From positions 186,001 to 250,000 of the forward strand of contig CAXXGA010000003.1 of the NCBI GenBank assembly GCA_963678585.2: a stretch of 64,000 nt of DNA. Reading direction: 5' to 3'. This DNA comes from Breoghania sp963678585. Lineage in GTDB: Bacteria > Pseudomonadota > Alphaproteobacteria > Rhizobiales > Stappiaceae. Below are positions 52,472-61,303 of this stretch, piece after piece. The notes beneath the pieces are model-generated. The model ran no database searches. It worked only from the letters and a program-made list of their open reading frames with translations, and was not told where the DNA came from. The stretch's first letter is position 1, and each line of letters opens with the position of its first letter. The position numbers and the translations under genes are program-made.

Positions 52472-54463
52472 ATGGCGGATAAAATGGCATCTACTTTTTC
52501 GGCTGGAATCTCCAATATCAAGGTGGGGACGCGCGTGCTTGCGCTTGCCGCTCTTTCCGTGCTTGCGGCGGTCGTTCTGGCTGCCGTCTATCTTCACGGC
52601 GACCGGCTGGTCGCGCGCGACGTTACACGCCAGGCTGAATTCTCCCGGCTTGCGCAGCTCTCGCAGGAACTCAAGACAGGCACCTTGCAGATGCGTCGGC
52701 GCGAGAAGGATTTCCTTCTGCGCAAGGACATGGAATATGCCGCGAGATACGAGGAAGAAGTGGAAGTCGTGCACGGGATTATCCGCGAAATCGCGGCTCT
52801 GCCCGCCGCCGGACCGATCGAAGCGCGCCTGAAGGAGCTTGGCGCCGGGATCGACCGTCTGAACGCGCAGTTCCAGTCTGTCGCGGCCATCTATTCCGAT
52901 CTCGGTCTCACCGAGGACGAGGGAGTGCAGGGGCGGCTTCGCACGGCGGTTCATGAAGTCGAAAAAGCAATCGGCGAGGCCGGTCTCGACGCGCTCACGG
53001 TGAAGATGCTGATGATGCGGCGACACGAAAAGGACTTCATGCTGCGCGGCGGGGCGAAATACGTCGGGCGCATCGATGATCGCAGAGGCGAATTCGACGC
53101 CATCCTGAAGAACGCCCCGCTGGACGAGGTGGCGAAAGCGGACCTGAGCCGGCAGATGGATATCTATCAGGCCGGGTTTCACGAATATGCCGAGACATCG
53201 GCAAAGCTGGCCGCGGCGATTGAAGACTTGAGCGCGATCTTTGCGGAGCTGGCGCCGGATTTCGAGGCGGTGTTTGCGGAAGCGGAAGCAGGCAAGGTTG
53301 CAGCGGAGGGCGATCTGGAGGCCTTGCGCGCCTCGACGCGGCAGACATTCATCGTCTCCTCCGGGGTGGTTCTGGTGCTGGCCTGTGTTCTCGGGTTCCT
53401 GATCGCGCGCAGCATTACCGGGCCTTTGCGCCGCCTGACGACAGCGATGCGGGTGTTGGCCGATGGGGAGACGTCGGTCGAGGTTCCCAACACGCAGACC
53501 TCGAACGAGCTTGGCGACATGGCCCGGGCGGTCGAGATTTTCAAGGCGAACGCCATTCGCAACGAGGAACTCGTGGCCGAGCAGGCGAAGCAGGAAGAGC
53601 GGGCCCGTGCGGAAAAGACCGCTTTGATGCAGCAGTTGGCGGACTCGTTCAACGAAAGCGTCGGCCAGATCGTCGCTTCTGTCTCGTCCGCGTCGGAATA
53701 TCTGAACCGGATGGCGGGTCAGGTTTCGGGATCATCGGACAACACCAACGAACAGGCGGCAGCCGTTGCTGCGGCTGCGGAGCAGGTGGCCGCCAATGTG
53801 CAGACTGTTGCCAGCGCCACGGAGGAAATGACGGCCTCTGTCGCAGAGATCAACAAACAGGTCGCGCGGGCCTCGGAGGTTTCCAACAAGGCGACGAGCG
53901 CGGTTGGAAAAACGTCGGAGCAGATGCGGGTGCTGTCCGGCATGACGGACAGGATCGGCGAGGTGGTTTCGATGATTTCCGATATCGCTTCGCAGACCAA
54001 CCTTCTGGCCCTGAACGCGACGATAGAATCCGCGCGTGCGGGTGAAGTCGGCAAGGGCTTCGCCGTGGTGGCGGGCGAAGTCAAGCAACTGGCCGGGCAG
54101 ACGTCTTCCGCGACGGAGAATATCGCCAAGCTGATCGAAGAGATTCAGGACGGCGCGCGCACCGCGGTGGACGGCATTTCGGAGATCGGGACGGTCATCA
54201 ACGAACTTGAGGCGCTTTCGAGCGGCATCGCCGCGGCCATGGAGCAGCAGGGCGCGACCACGCAGGAAGTTGCCCGCAACATCACCGAGGCCGCCGCCGG
54301 CACGCATTCGGTTTCCGGCAGCATCGTAACGGTTTCGAAGGCGTCGAAGGAAACGAGCGCGGCCTCCACGCAGGTCCGTTCCTCTGCAGACGATCTGTCG
54401 GTCCAGTCGGGCCGCCTGCGCGAGGAGGTGGATCGCTTTCTGGATACGATCCGGGCCGCCTGA
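52472..54463 (+). CDS. Methyl-accepting chemotaxis protein with HBM-like sensor domain
   Basis: A 663-residue transmembrane receptor. TM1 is at about residues 20-40 (RVLALAALSVLAAVVLAAV), then a periplasmic helical domain of about 250 residues with two RR-x-EKDF-L-R repeats (RRREKDFLLR and RRHEKDFMLR), a hallmark of the helical bimodular ligand domain. TM2 is near 295 (FIVSSGVVLVLACVLGFLIA), followed by HAMP (ITGPLRRLTTAMRVLADGE) and the signalling tip (SQTNLLALNATIESARAGEVGKGFAVVAGEVKQLA). It lacks a C-terminal CheR tether. Start at 52472 with 52484 as alternative. Confidence 0.9.
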   Translation: MADKMASTFSAGISNIKVGTRVLALAALSVLAAVVLAAVYLHGDRLVARDVTRQAEFSRLAQLSQELKTGTLQMRRREKDFLLRKDMEYAARYEEEVEVVHGIIREIAALPAAGPIEARLKELGAGIDRLNAQFQSVAAIYSDLGLTEDEGVQGRLRTAVHEVEKAIGEAGLDALTVKMLMMRRHEKDFMLRGGAKYVGRIDDRRGEFDAILKNAPLDEVAKADLSRQMDIYQAGFHEYAETSAKLAAAIEDLSAIFAELAPDFEAVFAEAEAGKVAAEGDLEALRASTRQTFIVSSGVVLVLACVLGFLIARSITGPLRRLTTAMRVLADGETSVEVPNTQTSNELGDMARAVEIFKANAIRNEELVAEQAKQEERARAEKTALMQQLADSFNESVGQIVASVSSASEYLNRMAGQVSGSSDNTNEQAAAVAAAAEQVAANVQTVASATEEMTASVAEINKQVARASEVSNKATSAVGKTSEQMRVLSGMTDRIGEVVSMISDIASQTNLLALNATIESARAGEVGKGFAVVAGEVKQLAGQTSSATENIAKLIEEIQDGARTAVDGISEIGTVINELEALSSGIAAAMEQQGATTQEVARNITEAAAGTHSVSGSIVTVSKASKETSAASTQVRSSADDLSVQSGRLREEVDRFLDTIRAA

Positions 54464-54479
54464 ACGAGCCCGATTAGGC

Positions 54480-54511
54480 AAAAAAAGCCGCCGCGCTCTA
54501 ATGGGCGCGGC
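54480..54511 (-). terminator. Intrinsic terminator overlapping the stop of the 54.5-kb gene
   Basis: A 7-bp stem GCCGCGC/GCGCGGC encloses the stop codon (54498-54500) and, on the minus strand, is followed by TTTTTTT (54480-54486). Confidence 0.75.
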
Positions 54512-54914
54512 GATAGACCGTGGTGTCGACGACGCTTGTCTCGTCGGGCAGATAGACGGTCTGCGTGATCGTCATGGTGGACGCGTCGTCGGAAAGTTTG
54601 CGCACCGCCGTCATCAGTGCGGCTCCCCCGCGCCGGGCCTCGGACACAAGCGCGCCGTCGGGCCGCGCAAACAGTACCATCGCATCGATGAGGCCGCTTT
54701 CTTCCATCTTCTTCGGGCGGCCGTCGGGAACGCCCTTCAGTTCCGCCTCAATGCGCTCGCCCTTGCTGTCGACGGTCACCATCGTGAAGACAAGACGCAT
54801 GCCGTCCGTCGAAATCCCGCAAGACCCGCTCTGCGGCGGCTCGCCCTGTTCGTAGTCGCTTTCATCGATGTCGAGAATCCAGTCGCCGAGGAAGGGTTCG
54901 ATGGGATCGGACAT
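54498..54914 (-). CDS. Conserved hypothetical protein, small beta-rich
   Basis: A 138-residue soluble protein without signal peptide or membrane segment. The pattern FLGDWILDIDESDYEQGEPP, LVFTMVTVDSKGERIEAEL and TMTITQTVYLPDETSVVDTTVYR suggests a single-domain beta barrel of lipocalin type, but I do not recognise the family. The ATG at 54914 is preceded by a GGAG-like stretch. It is convergent with the receptor gene and has its own terminator. Confidence 0.65.
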   Translation of the reverse strand: MSDPIEPFLGDWILDIDESDYEQGEPPQSGSCGISTDGMRLVFTMVTVDSKGERIEAELKGVPDGRPKKMEESGLIDAMVLFARPDGALVSEARRGGAALMTAVRKLSDDASTMTITQTVYLPDETSVVDTTVYRRAH

Positions 54915-55040
54915 GGGGGGCTCCGGGTGAGGGGTGAGAACGCCTGTCCGCATAGCCCAAGCCGGGCTTGAGGGAAACCGTCACTTTTCGAAAAAAAACT
55001 GTGTGGGGACGGTGCGGCGCGGCCGGATGTCCCGGGCGGC

Positions 55041-55427
55041 CTATTCGGCGGCTTCGCGCGGTGCGCGGATCGGCATGGCGCCGTCTGCGCCGTTGCGCAG
55101 GTCGCGAATGACCGCGCGCCGGGCGTCCGGATCACGGGCGAGCAGGTGGACGAAGGTCTGGATCCGGCGCGGCTTGCGGCCGATGGCGGAACCATGCTCG
55201 AAACCACGGGCATCGATCTCGCCGATCCACACGATGCGGCGACCGTTGGAACGCGCACTCGTGCGCACGGCGACAGCGCCCGGGTAATCGCAAAGGCTCT
55301 CTTCAGGCACACTGGTGAAGAGATACCTCTTGCCCGAGGCTCCGCGCAGATAGCTGTAGGTTTCGACCAGCCCCAGCGCCTCAGCGGCGCGCGGAGCATC
55401 GTGCTGTAACTGACCCATCGACCCCAT
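55041..55427 (-). CDS. Hypothetical protein
   Basis: A 128-residue soluble protein; RGASGKRYLFTSVPEESLCDYPGAVAVR, RRIVWIGEIDARGFEHG and IQTFVHLLARDPDARRAVIRDL are its most structured parts. I do not recognise the family. Three in-frame ATGs exist (55460, 55427, 55418); I chose 55427 because TGGGGAC lies 6 bases upstream. Codon use is like the neighbours, and the 180-bp gap upstream is AT-rich and probably holds the promoter. Confidence 0.6.
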   Translation of the reverse strand: MGSMGQLQHDAPRAAEALGLVETYSYLRGASGKRYLFTSVPEESLCDYPGAVAVRTSARSNGRRIVWIGEIDARGFEHGSAIGRKPRRIQTFVHLLARDPDARRAVIRDLRNGADGAMPIRAPREAAE

Positions 55428-55603
55428 AATGTCCCCAAGAAGAGAACAAATTATGAACATACGGCTGTCCGCGTCAACTCTGTTCCACAGGAACGCAACA
55501 GCCTTTCCACATTAGGTGGGGCGAGGAGTAACAAATGACAAGATCTGGATTCGTGATACGAATCACGTAATTGAGAGAAACGCGTCAAAAGCCGCTGCGC
55601 AGG

Positions 55604-56395
55604 TTATCCAGAGGCCTGTGATTTTCGGCGTTCCCGGATCTGGGCCGCGACTTCGGCGGCACGGGGCGGCGGGGCCTTCGCATCGGCGGCCTCAAGAAGG
55701 AGATCGTCGGTGGCGTCTTCCAGCGGACCTTTCAGGGCGGCGATGAACGCGTCCGTTTTCAGGCCGGGCTGGATGGGCGGCAGGATATTGATGACAACGG
55801 TGCCCGGAAAGCGCAGAAAGGTGCGGCGCGGCCAGAAGAGGCCGGAGTTGAGCGCCACGGGCAGAACGGGGCAGTTCAGCTCGCGGTAAAGATGGACGAT
55901 GCCGTATTTGTAGTTGGGTTCGGCCCCGGCCGGACGCCGCGTGCCTTCGGGAAAAATCAGGATCTGGCGGTTTTCGTCGATCGCTTCGCGCGCGGAATTG
56001 GTGAGCGCGAGAAGCGCAACGGAGCGCTTGCCCCGGTTCACCGGGATCATCTTCATCTTCATCGTGTACCAGCCGAAAAACGGCAGCCAGGTCAGTTCCC
56101 GCTTCAACACGTAGGTGGGATCGGGGAAGAGCGTCAGCAGCGCGAAGGTCTCCCAGGCCGACTGGTGCTTGGACGCGACGATGAACCCGCCTTCGGGGAT
56201 GTTCTCCCGCCCGCGAACCTCGATCTTGATCCCGGCGATGACGCGCAGCATCCACAGGCTCGCCCGGGCCCACAGCACAACGAGCGGCCAGCCGACGCGG
56301 CGCGGCAGGAAGAAGGCCGGCAAGTAGGCGAATACCGCGACCGCGATGTAGAGATAGAAGGCGAGGTTGAAGAGCGCCGAGCGCAGCTTTGTCAT
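55604..56395 (-). CDS. plsC: 1-acyl-sn-glycerol-3-phosphate acyltransferase
   Basis: A 263-residue membrane-anchored acyltransferase of phospholipid synthesis. N-terminal hydrophobic segment (ALFNLAFYLYIAVAVFAYLPAFFL); the catalytic block is KHQSAWET, an H-x4-E variant of the usual H-x4-D; IFPEGTR is the third motif. It starts 70 bp downstream of the YdcF-like gene on the same strand. Substrate choice cannot be told from sequence. Confidence 0.9.
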   Translation of the reverse strand: MTKLRSALFNLAFYLYIAVAVFAYLPAFFLPRRVGWPLVVLWARASLWMLRVIAGIKIEVRGRENIPEGGFIVASKHQSAWETFALLTLFPDPTYVLKRELTWLPFFGWYTMKMKMIPVNRGKRSVALLALTNSAREAIDENRQILIFPEGTRRPAGAEPNYKYGIVHLYRELNCPVLPVALNSGLFWPRRTFLRFPGTVVINILPPIQPGLKTDAFIAALKGPLEDATDDLLLEAADAKAPPPRAAEVAAQIRERRKSQASG

Positions 56396-56465
56396 CGAAG
56401 AATGGTCCGGGGCTGGGAGATCTGGTCCGGGTTGGGCCGGAGCGCCTCCCGAGGGAGACCCGGCA

Positions 56466-57158
56466 TCAGGGCTTGGCGGTCGAAATGGATGCGGCTGTCG
56501 CCTCGCGTGGCGCCGGTTCCACCCCTGAGCGCAGCCAGGCCACGATATACTTCACATATTCGCGCATGAGAAGCTTCATGGTTGTCGCCTTGGCGTACCA
56601 ATGGGGCAGGTTGAGTTCCCTGGCGAAGATCGGATAGGGCAGGAACCGCATCTCGGGCATGGCACGGCGCAGCTCAAGGATGCCACGCGGCATGTGATAG
56701 GCGCTGGTGACCACGATCAGCGATTGAAAACCGTGCTTTTCGGCCCATTTCCGGCTTTCCTCGGCATTGCCGATGGTGTTCTTGGCGCGGCGGTCCAGAT
56801 CGACGCAGCAGGTGAAGATCGTGTCCTCGCTCTCGGTGAGCTGAATGATCTGGCGCGGGGTCGTTGCCGGATGGACGCCGGAGATGAGCAGCCGCCGCGC
56901 GCGTCCGCCTTGCAGGAGTTCCAGTGCGCCGGAGACCCGTTCGCGTCCGCCGGTCAGTACGACGATGCCGTCGGCTTCCACCTCCGGATCCGCCACGATG
57001 GAGGCGACGTGGATGGCGAAGAGCACATAGCCGGTCAGGAAGGCCCCGATGGACAGTCCGAGCAGGGCGAGCAGGGCGATGGAGATCCGTCGCCGCCATC
57101 CCGTCTGGCGCTCGGCAGTCGATCTGCTGGATTTGTCCGGGGGCGAAAGCAGCGTCAT
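56466..57158 (-). CDS. YdcF/ElyC-family (DUF218) membrane protein
   Basis: A 230-residue protein with one N-terminal transmembrane helix (ISIALLALLGLSIGAFLTGYVLF) and a DUF218 domain: DGIVVLTGGRERVSGALELLQGG, ARRLLISGVHP, AKNTIGNAEESRKWAEKHGF and IVVTSAYHMPRGILELRRAMP. The homologue ElyC affects envelope maturation in E. coli. The ATG at 57158 was chosen since upstream sequence is not conserved; 57194 is possible. It lies between ftsX and plsC on the same strand. Confidence 0.85.
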   Translation of the reverse strand: MTLLSPPDKSSRSTAERQTGWRRRISIALLALLGLSIGAFLTGYVLFAIHVASIVADPEVEADGIVVLTGGRERVSGALELLQGGRARRLLISGVHPATTPRQIIQLTESEDTIFTCCVDLDRRAKNTIGNAEESRKWAEKHGFQSLIVVTSAYHMPRGILELRRAMPEMRFLPYPIFARELNLPHWYAKATTMKLLMREYVKYIVAWLRSGVEPAPREATAASISTAKP

Positions 57159-57321
57159 GTCTCCAGATGAAGGGTATGAACCGGGCCGATACAATAAAGC
57201 CGATTGAAAGCCATGCTAGCAGAATGGGGCGGGGCCGGGGCAGTCCGATCGGCAAATCGGCGGCTGCGTGAACCGGCAATGGTAAATTGTGTTGTGAAAA
57301 AGCCGGTTGTGCGCCTTGTCC

Positions 57322-58464
57322 TCAATCCATTCGCGTGAGGTGGTTGTGAACCGCGATCCGCGATGTCAGCGCGGTGAGAGCCGCCACGAGCACGACGATC
57401 CCGGCGGCTCCGAGGTAACCGGTGAAGCCGATATAGGCCCCGCCCGCCAGAGCGGTCACCTGATCTGCACCCGCATAGCCGGTTTCCGGTCGGGTCAGCA
57501 GGTTGAAGATCAGGAAGGCGATGCCCGCCGCTCCGCCGCCGGCGATGCCGCCCTTCAGGCCGAGCAACAGGAAGTGACGCTCGAATTCGCGGGCGATGAA
57601 GCTGTTTTCCGCACCTACCAGATGCAACACTTCCACCACCTCGCGGTTGCCTGCCATGGCGGCGCGCGTCGCAAAGACCACGCTCAGCATCATCGCAGTC
57701 AGCATCAGGATAAGGATCGCGATTCCGCCATAGACGACGGCCCCGGCCATGGATGCGAGGCGCTCAGTCCAAACGGAATGATCATCGAAGCTGCCGCCCT
57801 GGATCTCCCGGGTCACCGCTTCGCGCAAGGCGGCGAAATCGACGACCTGCGGGTCGGTCAGTTCAACGACCACGAGGCGCGGGACGGGCAGGGTTTCAAG
57901 ATCGAGCCCGGAGCCGAGCCATGGCTGGAGAAGCGCCGTCGTTTCATCGTCCGACAGCGCCCGGACCTCGCCGACGCCCTGAAACTCCTGGGCAAGCGCG
58001 ATGGCCTTGTCGATCTCGCGCACCATGTCGACACCCTCGATGGGCTTGATCTGGATGGTGACTTCTCGCACCAGATCGTTCTGCCAGTCATGGGCGGCGT
58101 CGCTGACCAGCGTCACGCCGCCGACGGTAAGGCAGGCGAGAAAGGCCATGATCGCGACAACCAGTGTCAGCGCGCGACCGGCCACCGATTGCTGAGGCAC
58201 GATTGCGGCGGGCGGGCGGATCTTGGCCGGGCCGGTCTTTTCTCCGCTTCGCTTCGGCTTGACCTTCTTCTTCTTTTTGTCGCGCAACGGTCCGGATGCG
58301 CCGGGCTTGGGCTTGCGTGGTGTATGCGAAGCATGGCCGGAGCCCTGTGCTGCGGAATTCGGGGAGCCTTGCGGACGCGCGGGCCTTCCGGGCACGGGAT
58401 CGCGCTCGCGCCCGGTTCCCGGCGCGCTGGACTTCGAAGGCTTGTCGGTCGGCAGCTTTGTCAT
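57322..58464 (-). CDS. ftsX: Cell division protein FtsX
   Basis: A 380-residue integral membrane protein that pairs with FtsE to control septal peptidoglycan hydrolases. The first 95 residues are a cytosolic tail rich in P, K, G and S (DKKKKKVKPKRS), much longer than in E. coli. Four membrane helices follow: TM1 (ALTLVVAIMAFLACLTVGGVTL), a periplasmic domain of about 120 residues, then three C-terminal helices with NREVVEVLHLVGAENSFIAREF in between. Its start lies 7 bp after the ftsE stop, so the two are co-transcribed. Confidence 0.92.
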   Translation of the reverse strand: MTKLPTDKPSKSSAPGTGRERDPVPGRPARPQGSPNSAAQGSGHASHTPRKPKPGASGPLRDKKKKKVKPKRSGEKTGPAKIRPPAAIVPQQSVAGRALTLVVAIMAFLACLTVGGVTLVSDAAHDWQNDLVREVTIQIKPIEGVDMVREIDKAIALAQEFQGVGEVRALSDDETTALLQPWLGSGLDLETLPVPRLVVVELTDPQVVDFAALREAVTREIQGGSFDDHSVWTERLASMAGAVVYGGIAILILMLTAMMLSVVFATRAAMAGNREVVEVLHLVGAENSFIAREFERHFLLLGLKGGIAGGGAAGIAFLIFNLLTRPETGYAGADQVTALAGGAYIGFTGYLGAAGIVVLVAALTALTSRIAVHNHLTRMD

Positions 58465-58471
58465 CGCGCCT

Positions 58472-59131
58472 TCATTCGTAAATGCTCAAACGGCCATCCG
58501 CCAGCACCATCCGGCGGGCGTCGATCTGTTCCATCAGCGCAAAGTCGTGGGTTGCGATGATAACGGAGGTGCCGAGGCGGTTGAGTTCGATGAAGAGCCG
58601 CAGCAGGCGACGCGCCAGCGGGGGGTCGACGTTGCCGGTCGGCTCATCCGCCAGAAGGACTTCCGGCTTGGTGATGAGCGCGCGCGCAATTGCCGCGCGC
58701 TGCTTTTCCCCGCCCGAGAGCACCTGCGGCTGCACATGCATGCGCTCGCCGAGCCCGACCCATTTCAGCAATTCGATCACATCGCCGCGATACTGGGATT
58801 CCTCGCGACCCAGGACACGCAGCGGCAGGGCCACGTTTTCATAGGTTGTCAGGTGTTCGAGCAGGCGGAAATCCTGAAAGACAACGCCGATGCGGCGGCG
58901 CACGGCGGGCAGATCGCGTTGCGAGATATTGGCCGTGTCGCGCCCGAACGCCTTTATCAGGCCGCGCGTGGGCTTCAGCGCCATGAAAAGCAGCCGCATC
59001 AGGCTCGTCTTGCCGGCGCCCGAGGGGCCGGTCAGGAACTGGAACGACTGCGGTTCGATCCGGAAGGTTATGTCGCGCAGGACCTCCGGGCCCATCCCGT
59101 AGCGCAGGCCGACATTTTCGAAACGGATCAT
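58472..59131 (-). CDS. ftsE: Cell division ATP-binding protein FtsE
   Basis: A 219-residue ABC ATPase. Walker A GPSGAGKTSLMR, Q-loop VVFQDFRLLEH, signature LSGGEKQRAAIARAL, Walker B VLLADEPTGNVDP and the switch histidine in IATHDFALM are all present. It hydrolyses ATP to drive conformational signals through FtsX. It is the first gene of ftsEX. A CtrA box lies about 250 bp upstream, which suggests cell-cycle control. Confidence 0.95.
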   Translation of the reverse strand: MIRFENVGLRYGMGPEVLRDITFRIEPQSFQFLTGPSGAGKTSLMRLLFMALKPTRGLIKAFGRDTANISQRDLPAVRRRIGVVFQDFRLLEHLTTYENVALPLRVLGREESQYRGDVIELLKWVGLGERMHVQPQVLSGGEKQRAAIARALITKPEVLLADEPTGNVDPPLARRLLRLFIELNRLGTSVIIATHDFALMEQIDARRMVLADGRLSIYE

Positions 59132-59520
59132 GAGCGTTTTTCCCCTCAGACGGTCCGGATGCGGGCTTTACAGGCCCGTGTGGTGCAGGCGCAAGTCTCC
59201 CGCGTCAATACGGATATGGGATTTTCGTCAAGGATCGCGACGTTGCGCATGGTATTGTCCACCGGACGGGTTTGACGGGCGAGGTTCAGGACGCCGTTTC
59301 GCAACCGGGCCGACGAGTACAGGCTTGCGTGTCCCGGCGCGGTCAAGTCATCAACAGGCAAATGCCGTTCAGGCAATCCGGTTAACGGTTCATTAAAGAT
59401 ATCGGCGTCCCCTGTCGTGTGCGATTTCGCATACCGGGAGACACGGATTCCCGGCGTTCTAGGCTTGCGTGAAATACCTGAGATCGGTCGCTTCAACGCA
59501 GTGGCGGGAGTGATTCGGAC
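59132..59520. other. Divergent control region between ftsE and the zinc-ribbon gene
   Basis: 389 bp without a gene. The middle (59370-59400) is AT-rich and contains the CtrA box at 59381-59396. AGGCTTGCGT occurs at 59321 and 59460, flanking it. Confidence 0.5.
59381..59396 (-). promoter_or_regulatory. CtrA box upstream of ftsE and the zinc-ribbon gene
   Basis: GTTAACGGTTCATTAA; on the minus strand it reads TTAA-N7-TTAAC. It differs by one base from the reverse complement of CtrA box 1 in the origin (18566-18581). It lies about 250 bp from the ftsE start and 125 bp from the GTG at 59521. Confidence 0.65.
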
Positions 59521-60555
59521 GTGAAGATCGTCTGTCCGAACTGCAGCACAACCTATGATGTCGGGGCAACCAGCATTGCGCCGGGCGGTCGGGATGTGCG
59601 CTGTTCGCGCTGCGGCACGACATGGCGTATCGATCCCGAAACAATCGCGGAATCCGAGGATCTCTCACAATTCGAAGACGAAACGGTCGAATGGCAGGAA
59701 GCTCTCGCCGAGGAAGACGATGCGGCGAGCGGCGAGGCTGAGGACGATCTTGCTTTCGAGCAGGCGGAGGGCGAGGACGGTTGGGCTGACGACGTTTTCG
59801 ATGAGGGAGACGAAAGCGAGGTTCACGAGAACGATCCCGACTGGGCCTTTGTCGGCGCTGAGGATGAGGAAAGCGACGACGACGCAAGCGACGATGATGA
59901 CGATTGGCAGAACGAGATTGCCCTGAAGGGCGGGAATGACAAAACGGCGGCGGATGTAGCCTATTCCGCCGATGCTCCGGACGAAGATCAGGCGGATACC
60001 GGTGCGGCGGAAGTCGTCGAAAGTGTGGAGCAGGCTGCCAGGCCGCCGCGCAGGTGGCGCAGGCGCAGGAAGTCGCCGCGCGATGCGCCGGGCTATCGGG
60101 TTTCGCGGCAAATGCGCGCCGCGATGGGTCTGGCGCTGTTCGCCGGGTCGATCGTTCTGGGCGTTGCCGTCGTTTCGCTGCGCGAGCCGATCGTGCGCAT
60201 GTCGCCCAATCTTGCTGAGCTTTACGCCAAGGTCGGACTGGAAGTGAACCTGCGCGGTCTGGAATTCCGGGATTTGCGCACCTTCCGGGAATACGACAAG
60301 GGCGCGCCGGTCCTCATCGTGGAGGGCACGGTGGAGAATGTGAGGAACACCTCCGCCCATGTTCCCGCCATCCGTCTGTCGCTTCGCAGCGGCGATGCAC
60401 AGGAAATCTATGCGTGGACGGTGGAGCCGCGCCAGCTTTGGCTGCGCGCCGGGCAGACCCTGCGCTTCAGCACGAGGCTTGCGTCGCCGCCCGACGTGGC
60501 TGCCGACGTGCTGCTGCGTTTCACCGATCGTACTAGGCGTCAAACCGATATCTGA
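59521..60555 (+). CDS. MJ0042-type zinc-ribbon membrane protein with acidic region
   Basis: A 344-residue protein. Residues 1-35 are an MJ0042 zinc ribbon with two C-x2-C pairs (CPNC and CSRC), residues about 45-165 a very acidic low-complexity stretch, then a basic patch (RRWRRRRKSPR), a membrane helix (LALFAGSIVLGVAVVSL) and an extracytoplasmic domain of about 130 residues (LIVEGTVENVRNTSAHVPAIRLSLR) of DUF3426 type. The start is GTG with GGGAG upstream. It precedes hpt by 14 bp and lies next to a CtrA box; function is unknown. Confidence 0.8.
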   Translation: MKIVCPNCSTTYDVGATSIAPGGRDVRCSRCGTTWRIDPETIAESEDLSQFEDETVEWQEALAEEDDAASGEAEDDLAFEQAEGEDGWADDVFDEGDESEVHENDPDWAFVGAEDEESDDDASDDDDDWQNEIALKGGNDKTAADVAYSADAPDEDQADTGAAEVVESVEQAARPPRRWRRRRKSPRDAPGYRVSRQMRAAMGLALFAGSIVLGVAVVSLREPIVRMSPNLAELYAKVGLEVNLRGLEFRDLRTFREYDKGAPVLIVEGTVENVRNTSAHVPAIRLSLRSGDAQEIYAWTVEPRQLWLRAGQTLRFSTRLASPPDVAADVLLRFTDRTRRQTDI

Positions 60556-60569
60556 GACCTGAGAAATAC

Positions 60570-61109
60570 ATGACAACCGAGCCTGAAATCGCCGTCCTTT
60601 ATGACGAGGACGCCATCGCCCAGCGGGTCGACGCCATCGCAGCCGCGCTTGCCGAAGCCGATATGGACCGCCTTCTGGTCGTTGCGGTCCTGAAGGGAAG
60701 TTTCGTCTTTGCGGCCGATCTGATCCGCGCGATGCACCGCGCCGGGATCGCGCCGGAGATGGAATTCATCCATCTGTCGAGCTACGGCGCGGGCAAGAAA
60801 TCCTCCGGCTCGATCCGGGTGGTGCGCGATATCGAGAGCGATGTCGAAGGCCGGGACGTGCTGCTGGTCGACGACATTCTGGAATCCGGGCGCACGCTTG
60901 CCTATGCGCGCGACCTGATCATGGAACGTGGCGCGAAGGCGGTGAAGGTCGCCGCCCTTCTCGACAAGCCGCACCATCGGGTGCTCGACCTGCAGGCGGA
61001 CTATGTCGGCTTCGATTGCCCGGACAAGTTCGTCGTCGGCTACGGCATGGATGCGGCACATGCTTACCGTCAGTTGCCGTTCATTGGCTACATCGTCGGG
61101 GAGGAATAG
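60570..61109 (+). CDS. hpt: Hypoxanthine-guanine phosphoribosyltransferase
   Basis: A 179-residue purine salvage enzyme that joins hypoxanthine or guanine to PRPP. The PRPP loop LLVDDILESGRTLAYA is near residue 95, KGSFVFAADLIRAM near 40, and the base-binding VGFDCPDKFVVGYGMD near 145. It follows the zinc-ribbon gene by 14 bp, probably co-transcribed. It could feed on purines imported by the transporter encoded at 34-37 kb. Confidence 0.93.
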   Translation: MTTEPEIAVLYDEDAIAQRVDAIAAALAEADMDRLLVVAVLKGSFVFAADLIRAMHRAGIAPEMEFIHLSSYGAGKKSSGSIRVVRDIESDVEGRDVLLVDDILESGRTLAYARDLIMERGAKAVKVAALLDKPHHRVLDLQADYVGFDCPDKFVVGYGMDAAHAYRQLPFIGYIVGEE

Positions 61110-61303
61110 GCCGGGATAAGTACTGCAGGGGAAGCGGCTGGCCTCAAAATGGCCTTGTATACCGGCGATTCTAACGAATCGGCGCAATAACATGATGGAA
61201 AGAAATACCGGGGCATAGTGTTGCCAGAACGAGCAAACAGGCAACAGGAAGCCCAGACGTTCCGACGCCGCGCGGCTCGGCGTTTCGGACAGGAGGTTTG
61301 AGA

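Noticed and set aside
55604..55612. DnaA-box-like TTATCCAGA
   Set aside because: It covers the stop codon of the acyltransferase gene, is isolated and has a mismatch in the core.
59321..59470. Repeated 10-mer AGGCTTGCGT
   Set aside because: It occurs at 59321 and 59460 and again near 44300, but without symmetry or fixed spacing. I see no sign of function beyond chance.
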